A stretch of 64,000 nucleotides of DNA from Streptomyces sp. NRRL F-2664 (GTDB lineage: Bacteria; Actinomycetota; Actinomycetes; Streptomycetales; Streptomycetaceae). Positions 25,136 through 33,556 of this stretch are shown one piece after another (position 1 is the stretch's first letter; each line of letters opens with the position of its first letter). The stretch spans positions 1-64,000 of the forward strand of contig NZ_JOFX01000003.1 of assembly GCF_000719345.1 (NCBI RefSeq). Reading direction: 5' to 3'. The notes beneath the pieces are model-generated. The model searched no databases, was not told where the DNA came from, and was given only the letters and a program-made list of their open reading frames with translations. A program made the translations under genes and the position numbers.

Positions 25136-25263
25136 CGGCGGGCCGCCCGCACCGGGGGACGGGCCCGGCGCGCGTGGGGCCGGGCGGGGTCGCCGCCGGG
25201 CGCAGGGGCGCCACCACCGGCGGGTGAGCCGGGGCCGGCGGCGGACGGCGTGGTGACGTACAC
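25132..25263 (-). CDS. Small upstream ORF translationally coupled to the M20 hydrolase
   Basis: A 43-codon frame beginning GTG at 25263, preceded by GGAGGAGG at the ideal distance, and ending in a TGA that overlaps the hydrolase ATG (ATGA). Its product is rich in Gly, Pro, Ala and Arg (VYVTTPSAAGPGSPAGGG at the start, ending RAARR). This composition could mean the peptide itself is unimportant and the ORF only delivers ribosomes to the hydrolase start. Alternatively the true hydrolase start may be elsewhere. The strong ribosome site argues that this ORF is translated. Confidence 0.5.
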   Translation of the reverse strand: MYVTTPSAAGPGSPAGGGAPAPGGDPARPHARRARPPVRAARR

Positions 25264-25371
25264 GGCGCCTCCTCCACGGGGACGGACGATCGGCACGCCC
25301 CCATGGTGCCGCGCGCCCGCCCGCCGCGCCGCCGGACCGCGCCCGACGACGCGTCGCCGCCGGCAACGGCG

Positions 25372-25531
25372 TCAGCGGGAGGTGGTGCGTTCCAGGGCGC
25401 GGACGCGCCGGTGCTCCAGGGCTGTGGCGAGGGCGTACCCTCCGCCGCCTGCGGTGGCCGAGGGACCAGGAGAGGCCGGGGGCGCCGAGCGCGAGTCCCG
25501 CGGCGGAGGCCGGGGCGAGCCGGACGCGCAC
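25372..25531 (-). pseudogene. Frameshifted remnant of an unidentified gene
   Basis: Reading leftwards from a GTG at 25531 gives VRVRLAPASAAGLALGAP and then a run of Arg codons. Shifting frame by one base near 25445 continues a well-behaved helix, GYALATALEHRRVRALE, and ends RTTSR-stop at 25372. The two pieces have coding-like codon usage, while the unshifted continuation is low complexity. This looks like the 3' end of a decayed gene. The family cannot be recognised. The rest of 25264-25585 holds only the terminator at 25532-25560 and nothing else I can support. Confidence 0.35.
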
Positions 25532-25560
25532 CGCTGCCCGCGCTCGGGGCGCGGGCAGCG
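25532..25560 (-). terminator. Terminator of the FMN reductase/LLM operon
   Basis: Perfect 12-bp stem: CGCTGCCCGCGC (25532-25543), loop TCGGG, GCGCGGGCAGCG (25549-25560). It lies 26 nt downstream of the FMN reductase stop. No T-run follows, as is usual in Streptomyces. Confidence 0.7.
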
Positions 25561-25585
25561 GGTGGGGCGTGCAGCGGCGGTGCGG

Positions 25586-26293
25586 TTACGGGACCCGGAG
25601 CGCGGCCAGGCGCTGTTCGAACGGCACCGTCACGAAACCGTCCCCCGGGTCCACCGAGGTGATCGCGCCGGTCAGCGACCGGGGGGCGATCGCGGCGGTC
25701 GTGTCGACGTCGAAGGCGCCGACCGGGCCGGTGGTCCGTGCCGCCCCGCCGCGGGCGGCGGCCGGGGCGGCGGCTGCGGCCGCGGCGGGTGCCGTGAAGC
25801 GCGCCAGCTCCCCGCCCGCGCGGGCGATCCGCTGCGCCAGTCCCTCCTGGCCCCAGTCCTCGGAGGCCGCGTAGACGGCGGTCGGCAGGACGAGGGCGCG
25901 CAGGTACGTGAAGAGCGGGCGCAGCGCGTGTTCGGTGACCAGGGAGTGGCGGGCGGTGCCGCCGGTCGCGCCGAGCAGCACCGGTTTGCCGGTGAGGGCG
26001 TCCTTGTCGATGACGTCGAAGAAGGACTTGAACAGGCCGCTGTACGAGGCCGCGAACACCGGCGTCACGGCGATGAGTCCGTCCGCGGCGGCCACCGCGT
26101 CGAGCGCGGCGGCCAGCCGGGCGGAGGGGAACCCGGTGACGAAGTGCTGGGCGATCTCCGTCGCCAGGTCCCTCAGTTCGAGCACTTCGGTCTCGGCGTC
26201 CACGTGCTCCAGGGTCGCGGCGGCGAGCCGGTCGGCGAGCAGCCGCGTGGAGGAGGGTGAGCTCAGCCCGGCCGATACGACGACGATCTTCAT
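25586..26293 (-). CDS. NADPH-dependent FMN reductase (CE1759-like)
   Basis: A 235-residue flavodoxin-like reductase. It starts MKIVVVSAGLSSPSSTRLLADRL and contains ADGLIAVTPVFAASYSGLFKSFFDVID, the FMN-phosphate and flavin-binding loops of the NADPH:FMN reductase family. An Ala-rich C-terminal insertion follows at about 168-185. It should supply reduced flavin to the partner LLM monooxygenase encoded immediately upstream. The pair matches the actinobacterial 'LLM duo' arrangement first described from Corynebacterium efficiens genes. The ATG overlaps the stop of the monooxygenase gene (ATGA), so the two proteins are made in stoichiometric amounts. Confidence 0.85.
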   Translation of the reverse strand: MKIVVVSAGLSSPSSTRLLADRLAAATLEHVDAETEVLELRDLATEIAQHFVTGFPSARLAAALDAVAAADGLIAVTPVFAASYSGLFKSFFDVIDKDALTGKPVLLGATGGTARHSLVTEHALRPLFTYLRALVLPTAVYAASEDWGQEGLAQRIARAGGELARFTAPAAAAAAAPAAARGGAARTTGPVGAFDVDTTAAIAPRSLTGAITSVDPGDGFVTVPFEQRLAALRVP

Positions 26294-27423
26294 GCCTGTG
26301 TCTCCTGTGTCTCCTGCGTCTCCTGCTTCGAGTCATTCGCGGTGTCCTGGGCCGCCGCTGCCGCCACCCGGGCGGTGTGCGTGGGAGCGTCGGGCACGCC
26401 GGGTGCGCGCAGGTTCGCGAACTCCTTGCGCAGCACCGGCACGACCTCCTCGCCGAGCAGGTCGAGCTGCTCCAGGACGGTCTTCAGGGGCAGGCCCGCG
26501 TGGTCCATCAGGAACAGCTGGCGCTGGTAGTCACCGGCGTAGTCCCGGAACGACAGGGTCCGTTCGATGACCTGCTGGGGCGATCCGACGGTCAGGGGCG
26601 TCTGGGAGGTGAACTCCTCCAGGGACGGGCCGTGCCCGTACACCGGCGCGTTGTCGAAGTATGGGCGGAACTCGCGCACCGCGTCCTGCGAGTTCCTGCG
26701 CATGAACACCTGGCCGCCGAGGCCGACGATGGCCTGCTCGGGGGTGCCGTGCCCGTAGTGGGCGTAGCGCTGCCGGTAGAGGTTCACCATCTGCTCGGTG
26801 TGGGACGCCGGCCAGAAGATGTTGTTGTGGAAGAAGCCGTCGCCGTAGTACGCGGCCTGCTCGGCGATCTCCGGGGAGCGGATGGATCCGTGCCACACGA
26901 ACGGCGCGACGCCGTCCAGGGGGCGCGGGGTGGAAGTGAAGGACTGCAGCGGCGTACGGAACTTGCCCTTCCAGGTGACGGCGTCCTCGTCCCAGAGGCG
27001 GCGCAGCAGCGCGTAGTTCTCGACGGCGAGGTCGATGCCGTCGCGGATGTCCTTGCCGAACCAGGGGTAGACCGGTCCGGTGTTGCCGCGGCCCATCATC
27101 AGGTCGACGCGGCCGTCCGCGACGTGCTGGAGCATCGCGAAGTCCTCGGCGATCTTCACCGGGTCGTTCGTCGTGATCAGCGTCGTGGAGGTCGACAGGA
27201 TGAGGTGCTCGGTGCGTGCGGCGATGTGGCCGAGCATCGTGGTCGGCGAGGAGGGGACGAACGGCGGGTTGTGGTGCTCGCCGGTGGCGAAGACGTCGAG
27301 GCCGACCTCCTCGGCCTTCTGTGCGATGGCGAGCATCGCCTTGATGCGTTCGTGCTCGCTGGGCACGCGTCCGGTCGTCGGATCGGCCGTGACGTCGCCG
27401 ACGGTGAAGATCCCGAACTGCAT
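26290..27423 (-). CDS. LLM class flavin-dependent monooxygenase (CE1758-like)
   Basis: A 377-residue bacterial luciferase-like TIM-barrel enzyme. It starts MQFGIFTVGDVTADPTTGRV and shows FATGEHHNPPFVPSSPTTML, RVDLMMGRGNTGPVYPWFG and APFVWHGSIRSPEIAEQAAYYGDG. It uses FMNH2 from the reductase encoded next to it to oxidise an unknown substrate. The tail (about 345-377) is Gln/Thr/Glu-rich with a short QETQETQETQA repeat. AAGGGGAG precedes the ATG at 27423; the frame runs 5 codons further upstream. A TATAGT box and an imperfect palindrome lie just upstream. Confidence 0.85.
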   Translation of the reverse strand: MQFGIFTVGDVTADPTTGRVPSEHERIKAMLAIAQKAEEVGLDVFATGEHHNPPFVPSSPTTMLGHIAARTEHLILSTSTTLITTNDPVKIAEDFAMLQHVADGRVDLMMGRGNTGPVYPWFGKDIRDGIDLAVENYALLRRLWDEDAVTWKGKFRTPLQSFTSTPRPLDGVAPFVWHGSIRSPEIAEQAAYYGDGFFHNNIFWPASHTEQMVNLYRQRYAHYGHGTPEQAIVGLGGQVFMRRNSQDAVREFRPYFDNAPVYGHGPSLEEFTSQTPLTVGSPQQVIERTLSFRDYAGDYQRQLFLMDHAGLPLKTVLEQLDLLGEEVVPVLRKEFANLRAPGVPDAPTHTARVAAAAAQDTANDSKQETQETQETQA

Positions 27424-27439
27424 GGCTCCCCTTCCCAAG

Positions 27440-27460
27440 GTTGTTTACGATTCAACTATA
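27440..27460 (-). promoter_or_regulatory. Candidate -10 box and weak operator of the LLM/FMN reductase operon
   Basis: On the minus strand TATAGT (27455-27460) is followed by an imperfect palindrome with GTTG/CAAC ends (27440-27456). The segment is conspicuously AT-rich for this genome. The spacing to the ATG at 27423 gives a leader of about 25 nt. No convincing -35 hexamer is seen and the regulator is unknown. Confidence 0.35.
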
Positions 27461-27530
27461 CTCGGGAACGAGAGGTGCGGGCGTGCTATTCCCTCCCGGG
27501 AAGCGGCGGACGCGGAGCCGGGAACGCAGA

Positions 27531-27559
27531 GGCCGCCCGGCAGAAGGTGCCGGGCGGCC
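27531..27559 (-). terminator. Terminator downstream of the 27623-28372 gene
   Basis: Perfect 12-bp stem: GGCCGCCCGGCA (27531-27542), loop GAAGG, TGCCGGGCGGCC (27548-27559), 64 nt after the stop of the upstream minus-strand gene. Confidence 0.7.
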
Positions 27560-27622
27560 CGGTGATGACTCACGCGGCTTCCCGGCCTTGCGGGTCGGCC
27601 CGGTCGGCGCGGTCCCGCCCGG

Positions 27623-28372
27623 TCAGCGCGGAGCGTCGTTCCAGGCGGTCGTCAGCCCGTCCAGCCAGGCCGGCGGCAGCTCCACGGCCTCCCACTCCTC
27701 GCGCAGCTCCTCCGGCGCGGCCACGAGCCGCTCCAGGACGGCGATGCTCGTGGCGGAGTGCAGGAGCGAGTAGCGGCCGTGCATCGTGATGGCGCTGCCC
27801 GGCCCGTACCCGGCGAACAGGTGCTCCAGGTGTGCCCGGTGGTCCCCGGCGAACTCCGTCAGCCGCCCCGCGTACCCGGCCCGCTGCCGCGGGCTCATCG
27901 TGCCGAGGACGGCGGCGAGGACCTCGTCCGTCACCTCCGGGTCCAGCTCGGAGACCGCGGTGAACGACAGGTACAGGGGGGTCACCGCCACTCGCGCCCG
28001 CTCCACCTCCATGCGCCTGGCCCGCGGCCGCTCCCCCGCCGGGCCCTGTTCCCCTGCCTCGCCGACGGCCCGTGCCAGGGTCCGCTCGGTGACGGCGCCG
28101 AGCTCGTCGAGGACGTCGCGGACCCCGTCGAGCCGACCCGACGCGTACGGCTCGCCCTTCGGCTCGTCCCGGTCAGGCGTCGCGCCGGGGCCGCCACGGC
28201 CGCTCAGTTCCTCGTGCGCGAGCGCCAGTGCGCCCGCCTCCAGGAGCCCGATCAGTTGCCGCGCGTCATCGGGCGGGACCCCCGCCCGGGCAAGGAGCTG
28301 CAGCAGTGTCGCCCTCGCGTTCTCCACGCTGACCTCGTCCGGCCACTGCCGCCCCCCGTCGGCCATGCTCAT
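27623..28372 (-). CDS. Hypothetical helical protein
   Basis: A 249-residue, cytosolic, Ala/Glu-rich protein that is largely alpha-helical. Recognisable segments are RARVAVTPLYLSFTAVSELD and HRAHLEHLFAGYGPGSAITMHGRYSLLHSATSI, but I cannot assign a family. The ATG at 28372 has GGAGGATCTG directly upstream, and a terminator follows the gene. It stands alone as a monocistronic unit or after the membrane-protein gene upstream, from which it is separated by 117 nt containing a hairpin. Confidence 0.6.
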   Translation of the reverse strand: MSMADGGRQWPDEVSVENARATLLQLLARAGVPPDDARQLIGLLEAGALALAHEELSGRGGPGATPDRDEPKGEPYASGRLDGVRDVLDELGAVTERTLARAVGEAGEQGPAGERPRARRMEVERARVAVTPLYLSFTAVSELDPEVTDEVLAAVLGTMSPRQRAGYAGRLTEFAGDHRAHLEHLFAGYGPGSAITMHGRYSLLHSATSIAVLERLVAAPEELREEWEAVELPPAWLDGLTTAWNDAPR

Positions 28373-28430
28373 CAGATCCTCCTCGTCGCAGCGATCCAGG
28401 GCACCGTAGGCCTTGATCCTTCCAGAAGGC

Positions 28431-28465
28431 CGCCGGCGTTGCCGACCGCTGCACGGACGCCGGCG
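28431..28465 (-). terminator. Hairpin downstream of the 28490-29095 gene
   Basis: CGCCGGCGT (28431-28439) and ACGCCGGCG (28457-28465), perfect 9-bp arms with a 17-nt loop, 25 nt after the stop of the membrane-protein gene. Confidence 0.5.
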
Positions 28466-28489
28466 GCGGGCGCGGGCCGGCCGCGTCCG

Positions 28490-29095
28490 TCAGGGCCGCA
28501 GGCCCTCCCTGCGGAGTGCGATGCCGCACAGGACGGAGAGGGCCTGCGGATCGCCGCGGCGCCAGGCGTCCGCCAGGCCACCGGGCGGCGCGGGGATCGC
28601 GCAGAGGTCGGCCGGGGGGCCGGTGAGGGCGCGGAGGGCGAGCAGGTCGGCGCCGCCGGGGACGTCGAGGAGGCGCCGGACGGTGGCGCTGCGCCGGATC
28701 CAGCGCACGCGCAGCGGCAGCCACAGCAGGAGCACGCACGCCACGGGGACGACGATCAGGGCCAGCGCCGCCAGGAAGGCGACCTGGCCGACGATGTCCT
28801 GGAGGGACTGTCCGGCGTCGGCGAGCCCGGTGCCCGCGTCGGAGGCGGAGCGCAGCGGCGGCTGCAGGAGGTCGCCGACGAGCGGTACCCGTGAGGCCGT
28901 CTCCCCGGCGTCGTCGAGGGCGGAGGCCAGGCTGTCGCCGGAGCTCTCCACCTTCCGTCCCGGCTCGGCCAGCAGCATGATCGCGTCGTGGACGGCCAGG
29001 GCGAGGGTCACCGCGGCCGCGATCAGGAGCACGGCGGTCAGGTCCGCGAGGATCTGGCGGCGGCGCCGCGCGGGGGTCTGGGCGTAGAGAAGCAA
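28490..29095 (-). CDS. Small membrane protein of unknown function
   Basis: A 201-residue protein with two hydrophobic segments (AVLLIAAAVTLALAVHDAIMLL at about 20-42 and VAFLAALALIVVPVACVLLLWL at about 105-127). The extracytoplasmic loop between them is Ser/Asp-rich. The cytoplasmic C-terminus contains ATVRRLLDVPGGADLLALRAL. The start is a TTG at 29095 supported by GGGAG 7 nt upstream; no ATG or GTG is better placed. The family is not recognised. The betaine transport operon upstream ends in its own terminator, so this is a separate unit. Confidence 0.65.
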   Translation of the reverse strand: MLLYAQTPARRRRQILADLTAVLLIAAAVTLALAVHDAIMLLAEPGRKVESSGDSLASALDDAGETASRVPLVGDLLQPPLRSASDAGTGLADAGQSLQDIVGQVAFLAALALIVVPVACVLLLWLPLRVRWIRRSATVRRLLDVPGGADLLALRALTGPPADLCAIPAPPGGLADAWRRGDPQALSVLCGIALRREGLRP

Positions 29096-29289
29096 CGTCT
29101 GCTCCCGTTCCGGTCGTGGCGTCGAGGGGGCTCGACCCGGCCGGCGACGGGCCGGGCCGGCTGCTCGACCGTACGCCGCACCCGCCCCCTCCCCCGGGCG
29201 TCCCGGGCGGGGACCGGCGAGACGATGCCGCGTTGGCGCAGCGCTCCGTCCCCGCCGCCTCCCTCCCCCGCCCGGAGCGGGCGGCAGGC

Positions 29290-29315
29290 GGGCCCTCCCC
29301 GAGTGGGGAGGGCCC
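29290..29315 (-). terminator. Terminator of the glycine betaine operon
   Basis: GGGCCCTCCCC (29290-29300), loop GAGT, GGGGAGGGCCC (29305-29315), an 11-bp perfect stem 10 nt downstream of the binding-protein stop. Confidence 0.75.
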
Positions 29316-29324
29316 CGCGGGGGG

Positions 29325-30314
29325 TCACTGGAGCCAGGGCTTCCAGACGGCCTCGTTGCGTTCGACCCACTTCTTCGCCGCCTGCTGAGGCGAGAGCTTC
29401 TCCTCGGCGATCATCAGGGAGACCTCGTTCTGCTGCGCCTTCGTCCAGCGGAACTTCTTCAGGAAGTCCGCCGCCTTTCCGCCCGACTGCGCGAAGCGCG
29501 TGTTGAGGAACTTCTGCAGCGGGGTGTGCGGGTAGGCGCAGGCGACCTTCTCGGGGTCGTCGGCGCAGCCCTCGGTGTACTCGGGCAGCTTGACCTCGGT
29601 CATGGGGACGCGCTCGAAGAGCCACTGCGGCTCGTACCAGTACGTCAGGAACGGCTTGCGCTCCTTGGCGAACTGCTTGATCTGCGTGATCTGGGCGGCC
29701 TCCGAGCCGGCGAAGACCACCTCGTAGTCCAGGTCGAGGTTCTTCACGAGCGCCTTGTCGTTCGTGACGTAGGACGGTGAGCCGTCCATCAGCTGGCCCT
29801 TGCCGCGGCTCTCGGGCGTACGGAACCGGTCGGCGTACTTGTCGAGGTTCTTCCAGTCGGTGACGTCGGGGTGGGCCTCCGCGAAGTAGGTGGGCACGAA
29901 CCACCCGATGTGGCCGGTCACGCCCAGGTCCCCGCCCCGGGTGATGGTCTTCTTGCCCTCGACGTACCGCTTCTCCTGTTCGGGATGGCCCCAGTCCTCC
30001 AGGATCGCGTCGACGCGCCCCTGGCTGAGGGCGTCCCAGGCGGGGACCTCGTCGACCTGGACGGTGTCCACGCGGTAGCCCAGCTCGTGTTCGAGGAGGT
30101 AGGCGGCGACGGCGGTGTTCGCCTGGGCGCCGACCCACGACTGGACGGACAGGGTGACGGTCTTCGCGCCCCGGGCGGCGGCGTACGGGGACGCCTGCCG
30201 GGTCATGTCGGCGGCCCCGCAGCCGGTGAGGACGGCGAGTCCGGTCGCGGCCGCGAGGACGGCCGCGCCGCGGCGGTGGCGCGGGAAGCGCCGGTGGCGG
30301 GTGTCGTCGCGCAT
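29325..30314 (-). CDS. proX: Glycine betaine/choline ABC transporter substrate-binding lipoprotein
   Basis: A 329-residue OpuAC/ProX-type binding protein. The Arg-rich N-region and hydrophobic segment end in the lipobox VLTGC (Cys at about 32), so it is anchored to the outer face of the membrane. The mature part contains LSVQSWVGAQANTAVAAYLLEHELGY, WDALSQGRVDAILEDWGH and FLTYWYEPQWLFERV; the Trp/Tyr residues are typical of the aromatic cage that binds quaternary amines. It is the last gene of the operon, one nucleotide after the permease stop, and captures choline or glycine betaine for import. Confidence 0.9.
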   Translation of the reverse strand: MRDDTRHRRFPRHRRGAAVLAAATGLAVLTGCGAADMTRQASPYAAARGAKTVTLSVQSWVGAQANTAVAAYLLEHELGYRVDTVQVDEVPAWDALSQGRVDAILEDWGHPEQEKRYVEGKKTITRGGDLGVTGHIGWFVPTYFAEAHPDVTDWKNLDKYADRFRTPESRGKGQLMDGSPSYVTNDKALVKNLDLDYEVVFAGSEAAQITQIKQFAKERKPFLTYWYEPQWLFERVPMTEVKLPEYTEGCADDPEKVACAYPHTPLQKFLNTRFAQSGGKAADFLKKFRWTKAQQNEVSLMIAEEKLSPQQAAKKWVERNEAVWKPWLQ

Positions 30315-30315
30315 G

Positions 30316-32391
30316 TCAGGCCCCCTTCGCGGGCTGGGTGACTCGGTCGAGGAGCAGGCCGAGGCAGACGATCGCGGCGCCCGCCACCAGGCCTGTCGCG
30401 AGGTCGCCCTGCGCGAGGCCGAGGACGACGTCGTAGCCGAGGGCGCCGCCGCCGACGAGGCCGCCGATGATGACGACGGCGAGGACCAGGACCACGGCCT
30501 GGTTGACGGCCAGCAGAAGCGCGGGCCGGGCGAGGGGCAGCTGGACCTGGCGCAGCAGCTGCGCGCGGGTCGCGCCCAGGGAGCGGGCGGATTCCACGAC
30601 GGCCGGGTCCACCTCGCGCAGGCCCTGGACGGTGATCCGGACCACGGCGGGCAGCGCGTACACGACCGCGGCCGCGGCGGCCGGGGCGCGGCCGACGCCG
30701 AACAGCGCGACGACGGGGATGAGGTAGACGAACTGCGGCAGGGTCTGGCAGATGTCGAGCACGGGCCGCAGCAGGCGCTCGGCGCGGGCGCTGCGGGCGG
30801 CGCCCACGGCGATCGCGAAGCCCAGCACGAGGGTGACGGCGACAGCGGCCAGGACCTGGGACAGCGTGTCCAGGGAGGCGTCCCACACGCCGAGCACGCC
30901 GACGGCGGCGAGGGCGAGGACCGCGGTGAGGGCGGTGCGCCACGTGCCGGCGAGCAGGGCGAGCGCGCAGGCGACGAGCAGGAGCAGCCACCAGGGGGTG
31001 GCCTGGAGTCCGCTGCGCAGCGGGTCGAGTACCCAACCGGTGAAGCGGGCGGCCCAGTCGGCGGTGCCGCCGACCACGGGTACGCCGGAGTAGAGGTGGT
31101 CGGTCATCCGGGCGACGGCGGCGTTCACCGGCTCGGCCACGGAGACGGTCCACGACTCGGGCCATACGGAGGTTCCGGCCATCCGGCCGACGACGGCCAC
31201 GGCCACCGCCGCGAGGACGGTGAGCAGGCGGCCGTACCAGCCGGCGAAGACCCGCCGCAGCAAGTGCTGTTCGCTGAGGGGTACGGGCCCGGCGCCGAGC
31301 CGGCGGCCCGCGGCGTCGGCGGTGCGGTCGAGCACCACGGCGAGCAGCACGATCGGGATGCCCGCGGCGAGGGCGGCGCCGACGTCGACGGAGGCGAGGG
31401 CCTGGTAGACGCGGTCGCCGAGCCCGCCGGCGCCGATCACGGAGGCGATGACGGCCATGGAAAGGCCCGTCATGATGGCCTGGTTGACGCCGAGCAGGAG
31501 CTGCCGGCGCGCGAGCGGCAGACGGGCGGTCAGCAGCCGCTGGCGGCCGGTGGCGCCGAGCGAGGCGACGGCCTCCATGACGCCCGTGTCGGCCTCGCGC
31601 AGGCCCAGCGCGGTGAGGCGGGCCATGGGCGGGGCGGCGTACACCACGGTGGCGAGGACGGCGGCGGGCACGCCGATGCCGAAGACCAGCACCATCGGCA
31701 GCAGGTACGCGAAGGCCGGCAGGATCTGCATGGTGTCGAGTACGGGGCGCAGCACGCGGTCGGCGCGCGGGGACAGCCCTGCGGCGAGGCCGAGCAGGGC
31801 GCCGACCACGACGGAGGCGGTGACGGCGACGGCCATCAGCGCCAGGGTCTGCATGGTCGGCACCCACATGCCGAGCACTCCGCAGGTGGCGAAGGCGGCG
31901 GCGCAGGTCAGCGCGAGGCGGGTGCCGGCGAGGCGCCAGGCGACGAGGGCGGCCAGGGCGGTGACCCCGGTCCATCCGGCGGCCAGCAGGACGACGTAGA
32001 CGGCGCGGACGGACACCACGACGGCGTTGCTGACGTGGCCGAAGAAGTGGAGGAAGAGCGGGTGGCTGTCGCGGTGGTCGATGATCCAGTCGCCGGCGCG
32101 GCCGAGCGGGCCGGAGAGGTCCACGGCCAGCGCGGCGGGCCAGCTGCCGGCGCCCGGGAAGGCCAGGGCGAGGGGGATCAGCAGGGCGGCGGCGACGCCC
32201 ATCGGGAGCAGGAACGCGCGGCCCGCGGCCAGGCCGCGCAGGCCTCTGCGGGGGCGGTCCTGCGGGGTGGACGCGGTGCGGGAGGGGGCCGGTCGGGCGG
32301 ACCGGTCGGCGCCGGAGGGCGCCGCTGCGCGGGCGGGACCGGGGATGCGGGTGCGGGTGCGGGCCGGTGTGTGGGCCGGGGTCGAGGTCAC
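30316..32391 (-). CDS. proW: Tandem-domain ABC permease for quaternary amines (ProW-like)
   Basis: A 691-residue membrane protein made of two permease domains in one chain. Each half carries a typical EAA-type coupling loop: SLGATGRQRLLTARLPLARR in the first and SLGATRAQLLRQVQLPLARP in the second. Each loop is followed by a NQAIM/NQAVV segment and a Gly-rich turn (GAGGLGDRVY, GGGALGYDVV). About twelve or more membrane helices are predicted. Most ProW proteins have one such domain and work as dimers, so this is an internal duplication. The GTG at 32391 is chosen over 32397 because GGAGG is 8 nt upstream. Confidence 0.9.
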   Translation of the reverse strand: MTSTPAHTPARTRTRIPGPARAAAPSGADRSARPAPSRTASTPQDRPRRGLRGLAAGRAFLLPMGVAAALLIPLALAFPGAGSWPAALAVDLSGPLGRAGDWIIDHRDSHPLFLHFFGHVSNAVVVSVRAVYVVLLAAGWTGVTALAALVAWRLAGTRLALTCAAAFATCGVLGMWVPTMQTLALMAVAVTASVVVGALLGLAAGLSPRADRVLRPVLDTMQILPAFAYLLPMVLVFGIGVPAAVLATVVYAAPPMARLTALGLREADTGVMEAVASLGATGRQRLLTARLPLARRQLLLGVNQAIMTGLSMAVIASVIGAGGLGDRVYQALASVDVGAALAAGIPIVLLAVVLDRTADAAGRRLGAGPVPLSEQHLLRRVFAGWYGRLLTVLAAVAVAVVGRMAGTSVWPESWTVSVAEPVNAAVARMTDHLYSGVPVVGGTADWAARFTGWVLDPLRSGLQATPWWLLLLVACALALLAGTWRTALTAVLALAAVGVLGVWDASLDTLSQVLAAVAVTLVLGFAIAVGAARSARAERLLRPVLDICQTLPQFVYLIPVVALFGVGRAPAAAAAVVYALPAVVRITVQGLREVDPAVVESARSLGATRAQLLRQVQLPLARPALLLAVNQAVVLVLAVVIIGGLVGGGALGYDVVLGLAQGDLATGLVAGAAIVCLGLLLDRVTQPAKGA

Positions 32392-32443
32392 GCGCACCGC
32401 CTCCGTGCGTCGGGGACGGGGGTCGTGGAACGGGCGGGGCAGG

Positions 32444-33556
32444 TCACGCCGCCACCCCCCGTCCGGTCGGGACCGGCAGTCCGGCCACGACGGCGAGGAG
32501 GCCGGCGTCGTCGACGACGCCCAGGCAGCGGCCGCCGTCGACGACGCGGGCCGGTCCGCCGCTGACGGCGACGGCCTGGATGGCCTCGGCGACGGTGGCG
32601 GCGGGGGCCAGCGCGGGACCCTGCTCGGCTTCGCCGGCGGCTGCGGGGCGCATCGCGGAGCGGACGGTGAGCACCTGTTCGCGCGGGACGTCGCGGACGA
32701 AGTCCCGTACGTAGTCGTCGGCGGGCGAGCCGACGATCTCCTCGGGCGTGCCGAGCTGGACGATGCGGCCGTCGCGCATCAGGGCGATCCGGTCGCCCAG
32801 GCGCAGGGCCTCGGCGAGGTCGTGGGTGATGAAGACCATGGTGCGGCCCTCCTCGTGGTGGAGCCGGGCGACCTCCTCCTGCATCTCGCGCCGGATCAGG
32901 GGGTCGAGGGCGCTGAACGGCTCGTCGAACAGCAGCACTTCGGGGTCGGCGGCTAGGGCGCGGGCCAGCCCGACGCGTTGCTGCTGGCCGCCCGAGAGCT
33001 GGCCGGGGCGCCGGTGCTCCAGGCCGTCCAGGCCCACCTTGGCGACGAGTTCGGCGGCCTTGTCCCGGCGGTCGTCGCGGGCGACGCCCTGGATCTCCAG
33101 GCCGTAGGCCACGTTGTCGAGGACGGTGCGGTGCGGGAGCAGGCCGAAGTGCTGGAAGACCATGGCGGCGCGGTGGCGGCGCAGCGCGCGCAGCCGGGTG
33201 GCGTCCATGGCCAGGACGTCCTCGCCGTCGATGGCCAGGCTTCCGGCGGTGGGCTCGATCAGCCGGGTGAGGCAGCGGACGAGGGTGGACTTGCCGGAGC
33301 CGGACAGGCCCATCACGACGAACACCTCCCCCTTGCGGACGTCGAAGGTGACGTCGCGGACGGCCGCGGTGCAGCCGGTGCGTGCACGCAGTTCGGCTGC
33401 GGACAGGTCGGCGTCGGCGGAGCCGGGGACCTTCGCGGCGGCCTTGTCGGGGCCGAAGACCTTCCAGAGGCCGTCCACGGAGAACGCCGCGGGGGCGGTG
33501 CCGGTCCGGTTGCGGACGCCGGTGTTCGCAGGGACGTTCACGGGGGCGGTGTTCAT
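32444..33556 (-). CDS. proV: Glycine betaine/choline ABC transporter ATP-binding protein
   Basis: A 370-residue ABC ATPase with Walker [11 protein letters not shown]-loop FQHFGLLPH, signature LSGGQQQRV, Walker [13 protein letters not shown] and switch FITHD. An extra segment of about 30 residues lies between the first strand and Walker A, which is usual for ProV/OpuAA proteins. The C-terminal 80 residues correspond to a reduced regulatory (CBS-like) region with a [17 protein letters not shown] motif. It powers uptake through the tandem permease. The ATG overlaps the stop of the choline oxidase-like gene (ATGA). Confidence 0.9.
   Translation of the reverse strand: MNTAPVNVPANTGVRNRTGTAPAAFSVDGLWKVFGPDKAAAKVPGSADADLSAAELRARTGCTAAVRDVTFDVRKGEVFVVMGLSGSGKSTLVRCLTRLIEPTAGSLAIDGEDVLAMDATRLRALRRHRAAMVFQHFGLLPHRTVLDNVAYGLEIQGVARDDRRDKAAELVAKVGLDGLEHRRPGQLSGGQQQRVGLARALAADPEVLLFDEPFSALDPLIRREMQEEVARLHHEEGRTMVFITHDLAEALRLGDRIALMRDGRIVQLGTPEEIVGSPADDYVRDFVRDVPREQVLTVRSAMRPAAAGEAEQGPALAPAATVAEAIQAVAVSGGPARVVDGGRCLGVVDDAGLLAVVAGLPVPTGRGVAA

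Noticed and set aside
25303..25662. Open frame on the + strand over the terminator region
   Set aside because: Low-complexity Arg/Pro/Gly translation with no ribosome site, crossing a clear hairpin.
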